NCBI GenBank assembly: GCA_013399015.1
Contig: VWZX01008271.1
Coordinates: 1-64,000, forward strand
Source of the DNA: Galbula dea
Taxonomy: Eukaryota > Chordata > Aves > Piciformes > Galbulidae
Reading direction: 5' to 3'
Length of the DNA stretch: 64,000 nt
Below the pieces are notes generated by a model. It saw only the letters and a list, made by a program, of their open reading frames with translations. It did not search any database and was not told where the DNA came from. Positions 63,568 to 64,000 of the stretch are shown piece after piece (within the stretch, counting starts at the first letter, position 1; every line of letters starts with the position of its first letter). The position numbers and the translations under genes were made by a program.

Positions 63568-64000
63568 ATGTTCACATTTGGTTGTGAATAGTCTTTAGAA
63601 GACCTGTGTTAGTTAGATGTGATTTGTTAGTTAAAGCACGTTCAGTTTTCTTTACTGGCTGGCAGGACATGTGACATACATATCTTGCAGGCTAAAAGAA
63701 TAAACTCCTGCAAAGATTTCTGCCAGAAAGCTCTGTCATGCAAATATTTCTTGGCAGCAAACACATGCATGATGTGGAATAGCTTATGTAAATTCACCTA
63801 AAAATTTGAATTCATGCTGACAGTAGTGCTGTTAGTTTACTTGTCTGATATTATTAGGGGAGCCATCTTTTCTAGTTTGCCTTCCTTCTGCTGGGTATAT
63901 ATAGAACTTCCTCACATGTGGAATGAAGCATGGAAAAAGTAAGCAGATTTCAAAACCATTTACTATTCCTTTCATTAAGCTAATTTTCATATTACAAAAA
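63568..64000. other. AT-rich non-coding end of window
   Basis: No gene or repeat was recognised. A TATATATAG word near 63896-63904 lies in a region without other promoter signs. Confidence 0.5.

Noticed and set aside
1..64000. tRNA, rRNA, snRNA, CRISPR, LTR retrovirus or DNA transposon
   Set aside because: I looked for T-loop GGTTCGA words, U6-type starts, primer-binding-site words, regular spacer-repeat spacing and long terminal inverted repeats, and saw none by eye.

Overview
The window looks like non-coding DNA from a bird genome. A non-avian sauropsid is possible but less likely. The main evidence is a set of chicken-repeat-1 (CR1) non-LTR retrotransposon copies. Several end in the octamer tail typical of CR1 (ATTCTATG or ATTCTGTG, or the complement), and several carry recognisable pieces of the CR1 reverse transcriptase (RT) or its C-terminal region. 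The rest is AT-rich and CpG-poor, with long T runs, G/T-rich low-complexity stretches and one unresolved base (N at 44765). Nothing suggests a bacterial or viral sequence: there are no operons, no dense ORFs and no ribosome-binding sites. I see no tRNA, rRNA, snRNA, CRISPR array or LTR retrovirus.

Layout. Bases 1-31 are the 3' tail of a CR1 that begins outside the window. About 1625-1740 is a short minus-strand CR1 3' end. About 1.7-17 kb is unique non-coding sequence with two CpG-richer patches (3.8-4.04 kb and 5.88-6.3 kb). A minus-strand CR1 3' end lies at 17.03-17.36 kb. A possible very old LINE RT scrap lies at 22.93-23.22 kb. An old plus-strand CR1 relic with RT remnants lies at 31.5-32.6 kb. 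A G-run/T-run block lies at 34.1-34.26 kb. A puzzling, weakly gene-like stretch on the minus strand spans about 40.3-43.2 kb. It directly abuts a minus-strand internal CR1 RT fragment at 43.25-44.25 kb. Further CR1 3' ends are at 49.29-49.40 kb and 61.84-61.97 kb. The best-preserved CR1 copy, with its C-terminal frame still open, is at 63.12-63.57 kb on the plus strand.

No complete protein gene is visible. Most open frames have the length spread expected by chance in AT-rich DNA. The best candidate for a real exon is 60157-60363 (+). It has a good branch point, acceptor and donor, an open frame and locally raised CpG. Weaker exon candidates are 53684-53854 (+) and 58456-58704 (-). I could not assign any of them to a gene. 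The window is most simply read as intergenic DNA or the inside of one or more very long introns. I did not find a convincing new biological system. The most useful leads are the 60157 exon candidate and the junction near 43.25 kb.
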